From positions 1 to 38,547 of the forward strand of contig JBBRLB010000051.1 in the NCBI GenBank assembly GCA_038231575.1: DNA of 38,547 nt, written 5' to 3'. Below, in pieces: positions 1 to 9,692 of this stretch; within the stretch, counting starts at the first letter, position 1; each line of letters begins with the position of its first letter. The position numbers and the translations under genes were made by a program. The notes under the pieces were generated by a model. The model had not been told where the DNA came from. It saw nothing but the letters and a program-made list of their open reading frames with translations, and did no database searches. The stretch is from CAITWF01 sp038231575. Lineage in GTDB: Bacteria; Verrucomicrobiota; Verrucomicrobiia; Opitutales; Opitutaceae.

Positions 1-3000
1 ACTTCCGGATCGGCCAATGCCACGCTGAACGGCGGCCTCGCCGGCACCTTCACCAACGCCGTCAACGTCGCTGCCGGCAACTCCGGCACGGCGACGATCT
101 CCAATTCTGCCGCGAGCATTTTCAGCGGAGCCGTCACGCTCAACACTCACGACCTGCGACTCGCGCCCACGCTGACGAATCTCCTCACGCTCAGTGGCGG
201 CGTCACCGGCACCGGCAACCTCATCATCGCCGGCACCGGCACCACGGCCGCGACCACGTTTTCGACGAACTCCGTCAACAACACCGGCACGATCACCAAT
301 CAAGGCACCAACACTGGCACGACGACGATCAGCTCCGTGATTGGCACCAACGTAACGGGTGTCACCGAAAACAGCGCCACCTCCCAGCTCACGCTTTCTG
401 GCGTCAATACCTTCACCGCTCCGGTCACCATTGCCGCCGGCACTCTCTCGGCCAACTCGATCGCGAACGTCGGCACTGCGAGCGCGCTCGGCGCGCCGAC
501 CACCACCGCCAACGGCACCATCTCAATTGGCAGCGGTGCGAACTCCGGCACGCTCAACTACACCGGCCCCGTCGCGACTTCGAATCGCGTCATCAATCTC
601 GCCGGCACCACCGGCGGCGCCACCATCAACGCGTCGGGCGCCAGCGGCGCGCTCACGCTCACTTCCGATCTCACCGCCACCGGAGTCGGCGCCAAGACTC
701 TGACGCTCGGCGGCACGGCCATCACGCTCAACACGTTCGCCGGCGCCATCGTTGACGGCAGCGGCACCACTTCGCTCGCCAAAACCGGCGCCGGCAACTG
801 GCTGCTCACCGGCTCTGAAACCTATTCCGGGACGACCACGATTACCGCCGGTGGTTTATTCCTCTCCGGCAGCGCTGCCCTCTCTGCCGCCAATCTCACG
901 ATCAACGGTGGCGTCCTCGCTACGTCCGGAACCATCACCCGTTCCCTTGGCGCCGGCGCTGGCCAGATCGCGTTGTCCTCGGGCGGCTTCGCGGCCTACG
1001 GCGGTGCGCTTACGATTAACGGCCTGACCGGCACTCCGGTCTGGGGCTCCACCGCGTCGTTTCTCACGGGCACGCTTACCTTGGGTTCTACTCTCGCCGA
1101 CAACGTCGTTACGCTCACCAACGATTTCTCCCTCGGCACCGCCGCCCGCACCATCTCCGTCCTCGACAACGTCGGCACCGCCAACGATCGCGCCGTGCTC
1201 TCCGGGATAATTTCTTCCGGCGCGGGCGGCGGCCTGATCAAGACCGGTGCCGGTCGCCTCGATCTCACGGGGGCCAACACTTTCACGGGGCAGACGATTA
1301 TCCAAGGCGGCACGCTGGGCCTCACGACCCTCGGGAATGTTTCGGGCGCGGCCTCTTCCCTCGGCACACCCACGACGCCGGCGAACGGCACGATCGACAT
1401 CGGCACCGGGGCCACGGCCGCGACGCTTCTTTACACCGGCAGCGGCTCCTCCAGCACGGATCGCGTCGTCAATCTCGCGGGCACGACCGGCGGCGCCACG
1501 CTGCAAAACGACGGCGCTGGCGCCCTCGTTTTCACCGCCGGCAGCTTTACCGCCGGCGGCGCCGGCAGCAAAACGCTCACGCTCACCGGCCTCAACACCG
1601 GCGCCAACGAAATCCAAAGCATCATCGTCAACAACTCCGTCACGAATCTCACCTCCCTCAGCAAGACCGGCGTCGGCGTTTGGAAACTTTCCGGCGCTAA
1701 CACTTACTCCGGCACGACGACGCTCTCCGCCGGCACCTTGATCGCCGGCAACAACAGCGCGTTCGGCACCGGCACATTCGCGTTTGCGGGCGGCACGCTC
1801 AAGGGTGACGGCACCGCGCGCACCTTCGCCAACACGCTCACCATGAGCGCGAGCTCGACCCTCGGCGGCACCTCCGACCTCACGTTCAACGGCATGCTCA
1901 CCGATTCCACGAACGTCACCCTCAACGTCACCAACACCGGAGTCACCACGCTTTCCGCCGTCAACCTCTCCAACACCGCGACCAGCCGCACCCTCACGGT
2001 CAACGCCACCGGCGGCAACGTCATCATCGGCGGCGTGATCGCCAACGGGAGCACTGCGACCGCCAGCGGGCTCACCAAAACCGGCGCCGGCCTTCTCACG
2101 CTCACCGGCACCAATACTTACGGCGGCACCACCACGCTCACCGCCGGCACATTGGTCGCAGGCAACAACAGCGCCTTCGGCACCGGCACCATCGCGCTCA
2201 ACGGCGGCACGCTCAAGGGCGACGGCACCGCGCGCACGTTTGCCAACGCGCTCTCGATGGCCGTCAGCTCCTCGATCGGCGGCACTTCCGATCTCACGTT
2301 CAACGGCACGCTCACCAACTCCGCCAGCGTCACCCTCAACCTCGCCAGCACCGCCGCGACGACGCTCTCCGCGATCAACTTGGCCAACACCTCGACCAGC
2401 CGCACCCTCACGCTCAATGCCACCGGCGGCGACGTGACAATCGGCGGCGTCATCGCCAACGGCAGCACCGCCACCGCCAGCGCCCTGACGAAAACCGGCG
2501 GCGGCACCGTGATTCTTTCCGGCGCCAACACCTACGGCGGCGCCACCACGGTGCTCAACGGCACGCTCCGCTCCGGCGGCAGCAACGTTCTCCCCGACAC
2601 CGCCGTCAGCCTCAACGCCACCGGCGCCGGCGTGACGGCCACGCTCGATCTGAATAATTTCAGCGACACCATCACCACGCTCACGTTGGGCGGCACCACC
2701 GCCACGAGCGCGGCCAACGTCTCCACCGGCACCGGCACTGGCACGCTCACGCTCGGCGGCGGCGTCACCTACACGTCCACCAACAATCCGCTCGGCTCGA
2801 CGATCGCCGGCAATCTTTCCCTCGGCGCCGCGACCCGCACGTTCAATATCGGCGACAGCACGACCGCCGCCGACGACCTCACGGTCTCCGCCCTCGTTTC
2901 CGGTGGCGCGGGTGCGGGCCTCACCAAGACGGGCACCGGCACGCTCGTCCTCTCCGGTGCGAACACCTATGACGGCGCCACGACGATTTCCGCCGGCGCG

Positions 3001-6000
3001 CTGCGCGCCGCGAATTCCAGCGCCCTTGGTGCGACGAGCGCCGGCACCACCGTCGCCAGCGGAGCGGCGCTCGAGTTCAGCGGCAGCATCGCGATCGGTG
3101 CCGAAGCGCTCACGCTCTCCGGCACCGGCGTGCTCAACGGCGGCGCGCTCCGCAACGTTTCCGGCGACAACTCCCTCGCCGGTGCGGTCACCCTCGGTGC
3201 CGCCACCACCATCACGACCGTGGCCGGCACGTTGAATCTCTCCGGCGCGATCAACAACGCCGGCAATGCGCTCACGTTCGCGTCCTCCGGCAACACCGCT
3301 GCAAGCGGCGTGCTGAGCGGCAGCGGCGCCCTCGTGAAAACCGGCGCGGCCGACCTCACACTCTCCGGCACCAACACCTACACCGGCACCACCACCGTCA
3401 ACAACGGCGCTCTCCGTCTCGGCTCGTCGTCCTCGCTCGCCAACACCGCGGTCACGATCAACGCCAACGCCGCCGGCACCACCGCGTTGCTCGATCTCAA
3501 CGGTTACGACGCCACGATTACTTCGCTCACGCTCGGCGGCGTTGGCGCCACCGCCACCTCCACTAATAACGTCAGCACCGGCTCGGGCACGCTCACGCTC
3601 GGCGGTGGCGTCACCTACACGTCCACCAACAATCCGCTCGGCTCGACGATCGCCGGCAATCTTTCCCTCGGCGCCGTCACCCGCACGTTCAATATCGGCG
3701 ACAGCACGACCGCCGCCGCCGACCTCACGGTCTCCGCCCTCGTTTCCGGTGGCGCGGGTGCGGGCCTCACCAAGACGGGCGCCGGCACGCTCGTTCTCTC
3801 CGGCGCCAACACCTACGACGGCGCCACCACCGTCTCCAACGGCACGGTGCAGGCCGGCGCCGCCAACTCATTTTCTTCCGCCAGCGCCGTCACGGTTTCT
3901 TCCGGAGCAATTCTCGATCTCAACTCCTTCAACCAAACCGTCGGCTCCCTCGCCGGCGCCGGCAACGCCACCTTCGGGTCCGCCACCCTCACCGCCGGTG
4001 GCGACAATACTTCGACGGCTTTCTCCGGCATCGCCTCCGGCACCGGCGGTCTCACGAAGGCTGGCAGCGGCACGCTCACGCTCTCCGGCGCCAACACCTA
4101 CACCGGCGCCACCGCCGTCAACGCCGGCGCGCTCGCTCTCACGACCGGCTCCAATCGTTTGGCCACCACGACCGATCTCAGCGTCGCGTCCGGTGCGACG
4201 CTCGATCTCGGCGGCAATGCGCAAACGGTCGCCGCGTTTTCCGGTGCCGGCACGGTCGCCCAAGGCACCGGTGACCTCACCGCTGGCAGCGCGACCAACA
4301 CCACTTTTTCCGGCACCCTCACCGGCACCGGCGCGTTCACCAAGCTGGGCACCGGCACGCTCACGCTCACCGGCGCCAACACCGGCACGGGCGCGCTCAA
4401 CGTCAACGCCGGCACGCTCATCCTCTCCGGCGCCTCCGGCAGCTTCGCCAATGTCTCCGCCATCTCCGTGCTCGATGCGGGCATCATCCACCTCGATAAT
4501 TCCAGCGCCGCCAATTCCTCGCGCCTCTCCTCCAGCGCGCCGGTCACGCTCACCGGTGGCGATCTCGTTTTCACTTCAGCGGCCGCCGGCACCTCCCAGA
4601 TTCTCGGGGCATTCAATGCCGGGGCGGGACTCGCCTCCGTTACCGTCAATCAGTTTGGCTCCGGGGCTGCCATCCTCACGTTCTCCAGTCTTGGCACCAT
4701 CGATGACGCCGCGACCGTCAACTTCGCCGCCACCGGCGGCACCCTTGGCGGCGGCGCTTCTGGCCCGCAGATTTATATCACCGGTCTCATCAGTGGATTT
4801 GTTGGCGGCTGGGCCGTCGTGGGCAGCGACTTCGCCGAAAACAGCACCTACGGCATCCGCGCTCTCACCGGTTACTACACCGGCACCGATGGCATCAACG
4901 TCAACGACATCACCCAAAACGTCATCCTCGCCGATTCCTCGCCGAGCACCGCGTTCACGCTTACGAATGCCGGCACCACCAAGGATCAGTCGCTCCTCCT
5001 CACCGACAACACCCTCGTCGATCTCAACTCCGACGCCACCCGCACGCTCAATCTCACCTCCGGCGGCCTCCTCAAAACCACGACCACTGACACGGATATC
5101 TCCGGTGCCGGCCGCCTGACCGCCGGCAACACCGCCGCCTCCGCCACGCTCTCCGCCACCGTTCAGTCGACGGGCAAGCTCACCATCGATTCAGTCATCG
5201 TGAACAACGCCGGCGTCGATGGCATTTACGGCAACGGCGACGATGGCGCCGTGAAACTCGTCAAGGCCGGCACCGGCGAACTCATCCTCACTGGCGCCAA
5301 CACGTTGACCGGCGGCGCGCAACTCGACGCCGGCGTGCTCTCCGTGGGCAACAATGCCGCGTTCGGCACCGGCACCCTCACGCTCAACGCCGGCACGCTC
5401 CAAACCTCCGGCGGCGATCGCACGCTCAGCAACGCCGTCACGCTCGGTGGCAACGTGACGTTCGCCGGCGCCAACGCTTTCACTTTTTCCGGCGCCGCCA
5501 CGCTCACGGGCAATCGCACGCTCACGGTCAACGCCGACACGACGTTCAGCGGCGTCGTCGGTGAAAGCGGCGGCTCGCGGTCTCTCACTAAAGTCGGCAC
5601 AGGCACACTCACGCTCTCCGGTGGATCCGCCAACACCTACACCGGCACCACCACCGTCAACGCCGGCACGCTCCAGCTCGGCAAATCCTCCGGCAACGCC
5701 ATCGCTGGCGCCCTCGTCGTGGGCGACGGCGTCGGCACCGACACCGTCCGCCTCCTCGCAAGCAACCAAATCGCCGACACTTCCACCGTCACGCTCAACT
5801 CCAGCGCCGTGCTCGACCTGAATAATTTCAACGAATCCTTCGGCGCGCTCACGGTCGCGGGCGGCTCGAGCATCACGACCGGCACCGGCACGCTTACCCT
5901 CACCGCCGATGTTACGCACAACGGCACCGGTTCCACTTCCGCCACGATCGCCGGCAAACTCGCGCTCGGCAGCAGCACGCGCAGCTTCAACATCGGCGAC

Positions 6001-8031
6001 AGCTCCGCGGCCGTCGACCTCGATATCAGCGCGATTGTCAGCGGCACCGCCGGCCTCACCAAAACTGGGGCGGGCACGCTCCAACTTTCCGGCGCCAATA
6101 CCTACACTGGCGACACCACGGTGAGCACCGGCACGCTTCGCACCGGCGCGGCTAACGTCATCAGCACGAGTTCGGCCGTCACCGTCGCTTCTGGCGCGAC
6201 CCTCGATCTCAACAGCTACGGCCAGTCCGTCGGCTCGCTCGCCGGCACGGGCTCGGTTGCGCTCGGCAGCGCAACGCTCACCAGCGGCAGCGACAATTCC
6301 AGCACGACGTTCGCGGGCGTCGCGAGCGGCACCGGCGGCCTCGCGAAATCCGGCACTGGCACGCTCACGCTCACCACCGCCAACACCTACACCGGTGCTA
6401 CCACCGTCAACGCCGGTGTCCTGCGCGTCGAAAATAATTCCGCGCTCGGCACCTCCGCCGGCGGCACCACCGTCGCGAGCGGCGCGGCCCTCGAACTCAA
6501 CAACACCGTCAACATCGGCACCGAGGCGCTCACGCTTTCCGGCATTGGCGTGAGCGGCGGTGGCGCGCTCCGCAGTGTCACCGGCGACAATGTCGCCAAC
6601 GGCACCCTCACCCTTGGTTCGGCCGCGACCATCGCCACCGCGGCGAACACGCTCACGCTCGGCGGTGGCATCGCGACCGCGGGCAACGCGCTCACGTTTG
6701 CGAGCACCGGCGATACGACCGCGAGCGGCGTCATCAGCGGTGGCGGCTCGTTGGTGAAAACCGGCACCGGCACCCTCACGCTCTCCGGCTCCAGCACCTA
6801 CACCGGCACCACGACGATTTCGAACGGCGTCGTCTCCGTCACCAACTCCGCCGGGCTCGGCAGCACCGCCGGCGGCACGACCATCGCGAGCGGCGCCGCC
6901 CTCGAGCTCAGCAACTCCATCGCCGTCGGCGCCGAGGCCCTCACGCTTTCCGGCACCGGCGTGAGCAGTGGTGGCGCGCTCCGCAGCACCTCTGGCACCA
7001 ACTCCTATGCCGGCGCGCTCACGCTCGGCAGTGCCGCCACCATCGCGACCGATGCTGGCACGCTAGCGCTTTCTGGCTCGATCGCCAACGCGGGCAACAC
7101 CCTCACGTTTGCCAGCGTGGGCGACACCACTGCGAGCGGCGCGATCAGCGGAGCCGGCGGCCTCACCAAAACGGGCGCGGGCACGCTGACTCTTTCCGGC
7201 GACAACAGTTACTCCGGCCCGCTCACCGTCTCGGCCGGCGTGCTGCGGGCCGCCCACAACAACGCCCTCGGTTCAACCGCCGCCGCCGGCACGGTCGCGA
7301 GCGGCGCCGCGCTTGAATTCTCCGGCGATGTCACCATCGGCGCCAACGCTTTGACGCTGAGCGGCAGCGGCCCCGGCGGCAGCGGCGCGTTGCTGAATGT
7401 TTCTGGCAACAATGTTTTTGGTGGTTCGCTCACGCTCGCCGCCGCCACCGTCATCGGGAGCGACGCCGGCCAGCTCACGCTGAGCGGCGCCAGCCTCACC
7501 ACCGTCGGCAATTCGCTCACGTTCGACGGTGCGGGCGACATTTCCCTGATGATCGCGATGGGCGGCTCGACGAGTTTCACCAAGTCCGGCGCGGGCACGC
7601 TCTCGCTCGACAGCGCGATCACCACCACGGGCACCGTCACGCTCACCAGCGGCACGCTCGATCTCGGCGGTTTCAGTCAGACCATCGGCACGCTCCAGGT
7701 CACCGGCAACTCCATCCTCGATTTCAGCGGCAACTCCACGCTCAACCTCACCTCACTCTCCATTCTCCCGGGCGTGACGCTGACCGTCGTCAACTGGATC
7801 GACTTCGCCGACTTTTTTTACGCCGTCAACAATCCCGGCGCGACCAACCTGGGCCGCGTCGTGTTTTCCGGCTTCACCGCCGCCGATACGAAGTGGCTGG
7901 GTTCCGATCACCAAGTCACTCCCGTGCCCGAGCCGGCCACTTACGGGGTCGCGTTCCTCGGCCTCATGCTCGGTGGCTACGGTTGGCGAAGGTTGCGCGC
8001 TTCCGCGGCGTTGCGCTCGAACAAGGCATAG
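1..8031 (+). CDS. Giant autotransporter-associated beta-strand repeat protein with PEP-CTERM sorting signal (5' partial)
   Basis: The frame is open from the first base, so the N-terminus and signal peptide lie outside the window; about 2676 residues are visible. The protein is almost entirely Gly/Ala/Thr/Ser-rich repeats of the form LTKTGAGTLTLSGANTYTG followed by TTTVNAGTL, the autotransporter-associated beta-strand repeat expected to build a long secreted beta-helix. The C-terminus carries VPEPATYG, a hydrophobic segment and a basic tail (GWRRLRA), the three-part PEP-CTERM signal used for exosortase-dependent surface sorting. No autotransporter beta-barrel is present, so export to the envelope or matrix by the PEP-CTERM route is inferred. 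Internal duplications are strong: a tandem 138-residue unit near 1732-2560 and a near-identical segment at about 2749-2985 and 3595-3831. Base use is very repetitive, so assembly collapse is possible. The actual ligand or role is unknown. Confidence 0.93.
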   Translation, partial: TSGSANATLNGGLAGTFTNAVNVAAGNSGTATISNSAASIFSGAVTLNTHDLRLAPTLTNLLTLSGGVTGTGNLIIAGTGTTAATTFSTNSVNNTGTITNQGTNTGTTTISSVIGTNVTGVTENSATSQLTLSGVNTFTAPVTIAAGTLSANSIANVGTASALGAPTTTANGTISIGSGANSGTLNYTGPVATSNRVINLAGTTGGATINASGASGALTLTSDLTATGVGAKTLTLGGTAITLNTFAGAIVDGSGTTSLAKTGAGNWLLTGSETYSGTTTITAGGLFLSGSAALSAANLTINGGVLATSGTITRSLGAGAGQIALSSGGFAAYGGALTINGLTGTPVWGSTASFLTGTLTLGSTLADNVVTLTNDFSLGTAARTISVLDNVGTANDRAVLSGIISSGAGGGLIKTGAGRLDLTGANTFTGQTIIQGGTLGLTTLGNVSGAASSLGTPTTPANGTIDIGTGATAATLLYTGSGSSSTDRVVNLAGTTGGATLQNDGAGALVFTAGSFTAGGAGSKTLTLTGLNTGANEIQSIIVNNSVTNLTSLSKTGVGVWKLSGANTYSGTTTLSAGTLIAGNNSAFGTGTFAFAGGTLKGDGTARTFANTLTMSASSTLGGTSDLTFNGMLTDSTNVTLNVTNTGVTTLSAVNLSNTATSRTLTVNATGGNVIIGGVIANGSTATASGLTKTGAGLLTLTGTNTYGGTTTLTAGTLVAGNNSAFGTGTIALNGGTLKGDGTARTFANALSMAVSSSIGGTSDLTFNGTLTNSASVTLNLASTAATTLSAINLANTSTSRTLTLNATGGDVTIGGVIANGSTATASALTKTGGGTVILSGANTYGGATTVLNGTLRSGGSNVLPDTAVSLNATGAGVTATLDLNNFSDTITTLTLGGTTATSAANVSTGTGTGTLTLGGGVTYTSTNNPLGSTIAGNLSLGAATRTFNIGDSTTAADDLTVSALVSGGAGAGLTKTGTGTLVLSGANTYDGATTISAGALRAANSSALGATSAGTTVASGAALEFSGSIAIGAEALTLSGTGVLNGGALRNVSGDNSLAGAVTLGAATTITTVAGTLNLSGAINNAGNALTFASSGNTAASGVLSGSGALVKTGAADLTLSGTNTYTGTTTVNNGALRLGSSSSLANTAVTINANAAGTTALLDLNGYDATITSLTLGGVGATATSTNNVSTGSGTLTLGGGVTYTSTNNPLGSTIAGNLSLGAVTRTFNIGDSTTAAADLTVSALVSGGAGAGLTKTGAGTLVLSGANTYDGATTVSNGTVQAGAANSFSSASAVTVSSGAILDLNSFNQTVGSLAGAGNATFGSATLTAGGDNTSTAFSGIASGTGGLTKAGSGTLTLSGANTYTGATAVNAGALALTTGSNRLATTTDLSVASGATLDLGGNAQTVAAFSGAGTVAQGTGDLTAGSATNTTFSGTLTGTGAFTKLGTGTLTLTGANTGTGALNVNAGTLILSGASGSFANVSAISVLDAGIIHLDNSSAANSSRLSSSAPVTLTGGDLVFTSAAAGTSQILGAFNAGAGLASVTVNQFGSGAAILTFSSLGTIDDAATVNFAATGGTLGGGASGPQIYITGLISGFVGGWAVVGSDFAENSTYGIRALTGYYTGTDGINVNDITQNVILADSSPSTAFTLTNAGTTKDQSLLLTDNTLVDLNSDATRTLNLTSGGLLKTTTTDTDISGAGRLTAGNTAASATLSATVQSTGKLTIDSVIVNNAGVDGIYGNGDDGAVKLVKAGTGELILTGANTLTGGAQLDAGVLSVGNNAAFGTGTLTLNAGTLQTSGGDRTLSNAVTLGGNVTFAGANAFTFSGAATLTGNRTLTVNADTTFSGVVGESGGSRSLTKVGTGTLTLSGGSANTYTGTTTVNAGTLQLGKSSGNAIAGALVVGDGVGTDTVRLLASNQIADTSTVTLNSSAVLDLNNFNESFGALTVAGGSSITTGTGTLTLTADVTHNGTGSTSATIAGKLALGSSTRSFNIGDSSAAVDLDISAIVSGTAGLTKTGAGTLQLSGANTYTGDTTVSTGTLRTGAANVISTSSAVTVASGATLDLNSYGQSVGSLAGTGSVALGSATLTSGSDNSSTTFAGVASGTGGLAKSGTGTLTLTTANTYTGATTVNAGVLRVENNSALGTSAGGTTVASGAALELNNTVNIGTEALTLSGIGVSGGGALRSVTGDNVANGTLTLGSAATIATAANTLTLGGGIATAGNALTFASTGDTTASGVISGGGSLVKTGTGTLTLSGSSTYTGTTTISNGVVSVTNSAGLGSTAGGTTIASGAALELSNSIAVGAEALTLSGTGVSSGGALRSTSGTNSYAGALTLGSAATIATDAGTLALSGSIANAGNTLTFASVGDTTASGAISGAGGLTKTGAGTLTLSGDNSYSGPLTVSAGVLRAAHNNALGSTAAAGTVASGAALEFSGDVTIGANALTLSGSGPGGSGALLNVSGNNVFGGSLTLAAATVIGSDAGQLTLSGASLTTVGNSLTFDGAGDISLMIAMGGSTSFTKSGAGTLSLDSAITTTGTVTLTSGTLDLGGFSQTIGTLQVTGNSILDFSGNSTLNLTSLSILPGVTLTVVNWIDFADFFYAVNNPGATNLGRVVFSGFTAADTKWLGSDHQVTPVPEPATYGVAFLGLMLGGYGWRRLRASAALRSNKA
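1732..2560 (+). repeat. Tandem 414-bp (138-residue) duplication inside the giant repeat protein
   Basis: Two consecutive units both read GTL(I/V)AGNNSAFGTGT, then GGTLKGDGTARTFAN, GGTSDLTFNG and GGVIANGSTATAS, and end in a (L/A)TKTG repeat. The first starts at about 1732 and the second at about 2146, a period of 414 bp. The copies differ by scattered substitutions, so the duplication is not brand new. Confidence 0.85.
2749..3831 (+). repeat. Dispersed direct repeat pair of about 235 bp (2749-2985 and 3595-3831)
   Basis: Both copies encode TLTLGGGVTYTSTNNPLG, then STIAGNLSLGA, TRTFNIGDSTTAA, DLTVSALVSGGAGAG and LTKTG. They are offset by 846 bp and nearly identical in DNA, including third codon positions; the few changes include Ala/Val, Asp/Ala and Thr/Ala. 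Such identity points to recent unequal recombination or gene conversion inside the gene. Confidence 0.85.
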
Positions 8032-9452
8032 ACGACCTCGATCGGCAGCATGGGTAACGTGGGCAGGAAACCGCCGAGGGTTCGTCGTCCGGGCTGTTCG
8101 ATAAAAATTTCCTCGGCCCGGTTGAGCGCCAGGGCCTGCGTGCCGGTCGTCTTCCGCAGCTGCGTGCGCAGCGTCGCGAGCAACGCGCGGTCGCGATTGA
8201 CGCCCGCCGCACACAGCAGCGCCGCCGTGGCGGCGGTGCCCGCTGGATCGTTCGCCCACGGCATGGTGGCGAACTGCCCGCAGACCCGGCGCAGCAACTC
8301 GGGGTCCGGGTGGCGCACCAGATGGGCGGCGAGGATTTCGTAAATCTGCGGCTTGGGGTTGGCCCGTAGCAACGCCTCGGCCTCGCGGCGCAGTTGCTCC
8401 GATTGTCCGAGCCGGGCCAGCGCCGCGAGCGACAGGATCACGCGCTCGTCCGCGGGCAGCCGCGCCCCATATTGCGCGAGCAGCTCGACGGCGCGCTGCG
8501 CTGCGCCCGCGTCGATCAAAAATTGCACCTGATAAAAACGCGCGTAGGCGCTCGCGTCCTCCGTCAGCGGCGCGGCGAGGATCTGCGCGGTCGCCGGGCC
8601 ATTGCCGGCGAGCGCGGCGGACTCGAGGCGCAATAGCGCGCGCGTTTCACCGGGGAGATTCGGCAAGGCGAGCGCCGCGACCAGCGGCGCGGGGTTCTCG
8701 AGCCGCCGGGCCGAAAAAATCAGCGCATGCTGCCACACCGTGGCCGGCGGCGGCTCGCGGCCGAGCCGCTCGGTGGCGAGTTTCGCCAGTTGCGCAAAAT
8801 CTCCGCGCCACACGAGGGCCTGGCCCCAAGCCCCGGCCGTGCGCGCCGCCTCGACCGGATGACTCGCCAGCAACCGGGTGTAAACGAGATCGGAGCCCGT
8901 CGTCTGGCCCGCCTGCCAGAGTTGGGCCAGCGCGAGGCCCGCCTCGTAGTTGGCCGGATCGAGTTCGTAGGCGAGCGACAGCGACAGCGTCGCCTCACCG
9001 ATGCGATGGTCGGCGACCGCCGCGCGGCCCTGCGCAAAATAATATTTGCTGCGGATCGCATCGAAGTGCCGCCACGCCGGCGGCCAGGCCACATCGACAT
9101 AGCGAAAGCCGTAGCCCACACCGCGCAGCACGGCGAACGCCCCCAGCGTCAGCACCAGATAGGCGAGGGTGAGGGTGCCGGCGTAATAGGCGATCGCCCG
9201 GCCCCAGAGTGGTCGCACGTCCGCCGCGTTGAGCGAACACCGCCAGCCGCCCGGCGTCCACGCCAGCGCTGGGCAGACCCGCCGGAACCGCCCCTGCTTG
9301 TTCCATTGCGTGCAAGCTTCGCAATGCGTCTCGAACGCGCGGCCCGAATCCATCTGCGACTGGCAGGGCGGGGGTCCGCCGCGCATGCGAAAGAGGCTCT
9401 TGCGCGCATTGAGCGCAATCAACTCCCACCAAAATAGAAAAAAATCGTGCAT
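7977..9452 (-). CDS. Membrane-anchored TPR-like protein with N-terminal cysteine cluster, function unknown
   Basis: This is a 491-residue protein. I chose the ATG at 9452 (MHDFFLFWWELI), since the upstream extension is Arg-rich and atypical. The N-terminal ~70 residues contain a cysteine-rich stretch (CQSQ, HCEAC, VCPAL, RCS) that could bind a metal. One clear membrane segment follows (about residues 80-105, YYAGTLTLAYLVLTLGAFAVL). The remaining ~380 residues are helical, alanine-rich and built of degenerate TPR-like pairs, for example FAQGRAAVADHRIGEA followed by LAYELDPANYEAGLALAQL. The C-terminus overlaps the 3' end of the PEP-CTERM gene by 55 bp on the other strand. The helical part would face a soluble compartment and act as a protein-interaction scaffold; this is inferred. 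I do not recognise a named family. Confidence 0.8.
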   Translation of the reverse strand: MHDFFLFWWELIALNARKSLFRMRGGPPPCQSQMDSGRAFETHCEACTQWNKQGRFRRVCPALAWTPGGWRCSLNAADVRPLWGRAIAYYAGTLTLAYLVLTLGAFAVLRGVGYGFRYVDVAWPPAWRHFDAIRSKYYFAQGRAAVADHRIGEATLSLSLAYELDPANYEAGLALAQLWQAGQTTGSDLVYTRLLASHPVEAARTAGAWGQALVWRGDFAQLAKLATERLGREPPPATVWQHALIFSARRLENPAPLVAALALPNLPGETRALLRLESAALAGNGPATAQILAAPLTEDASAYARFYQVQFLIDAGAAQRAVELLAQYGARLPADERVILSLAALARLGQSEQLRREAEALLRANPKPQIYEILAAHLVRHPDPELLRRVCGQFATMPWANDPAGTAATAALLCAAGVNRDRALLATLRTQLRKTTGTQALALNRAEEIFIEQPGRRTLGGFLPTLPMLPIEVVYALFERNAAEARNLRQP

Positions 9453-9692
9453 GGATCGCGGGTAGTTCGACCCCCGCCGCGTCCGCAACCAAAAGCGGCC
9501 CGTGGAGTCCGGCGCAACCAAATGCGCGGCGCACCCCAGAGAATTTCCCTGGCCCGCCGCGAGGGTGGGCGCCAGGTCGAGGTTAAGACGTTGCCGCGAG
9601 TTTTCCGCCGCCGGGTCGCCGCCGGCCGCGCAAAGGAAAAAGCCACGCGGCTGAGGCCGCGTGGCTGAAATGCGTAAGGCGGCGAGGCCGGA
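9453..9692. other. Intergenic region between two minus-strand genes; upstream leader plus terminator
   Basis: These 240 bp carry no convincing ORF with coding character. The only clear structure is the terminator hairpin at 9630-9666. The rest presumably contains the promoter and leader of the TPR-like gene, but I see no recognisable -35/-10 pair. Confidence 0.5.
9630..9666 (-). terminator. Intrinsic terminator after the coiled-coil gene
   Basis: On the minus strand a perfect 11-bp stem (AGCCACGCGGC at 9641-9651 pairing with GCCGCGTGGCT at 9656-9666, 4-nt loop) is followed by TTTTCCTTTG. It starts 27 bp past the stop codon of the 9693-10505 gene. Confidence 0.85.

Noticed and set aside
300..7655. 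Many long minus-strand and other-frame ORFs across the repeat gene (for example 5191-6084 and 3542-5119)
   Set aside because: They mirror the Gly/Ala/Thr repeats of the plus-strand gene; their products are low-complexity Pro/Ser/Arg or Glu/Arg/Gly-rich strings without family features.
1..7700. CRISPR array or satellite in the repetitive region
   Set aside because: The repeats are in a single open reading frame, vary in length and have no constant short repeat with unique spacers.
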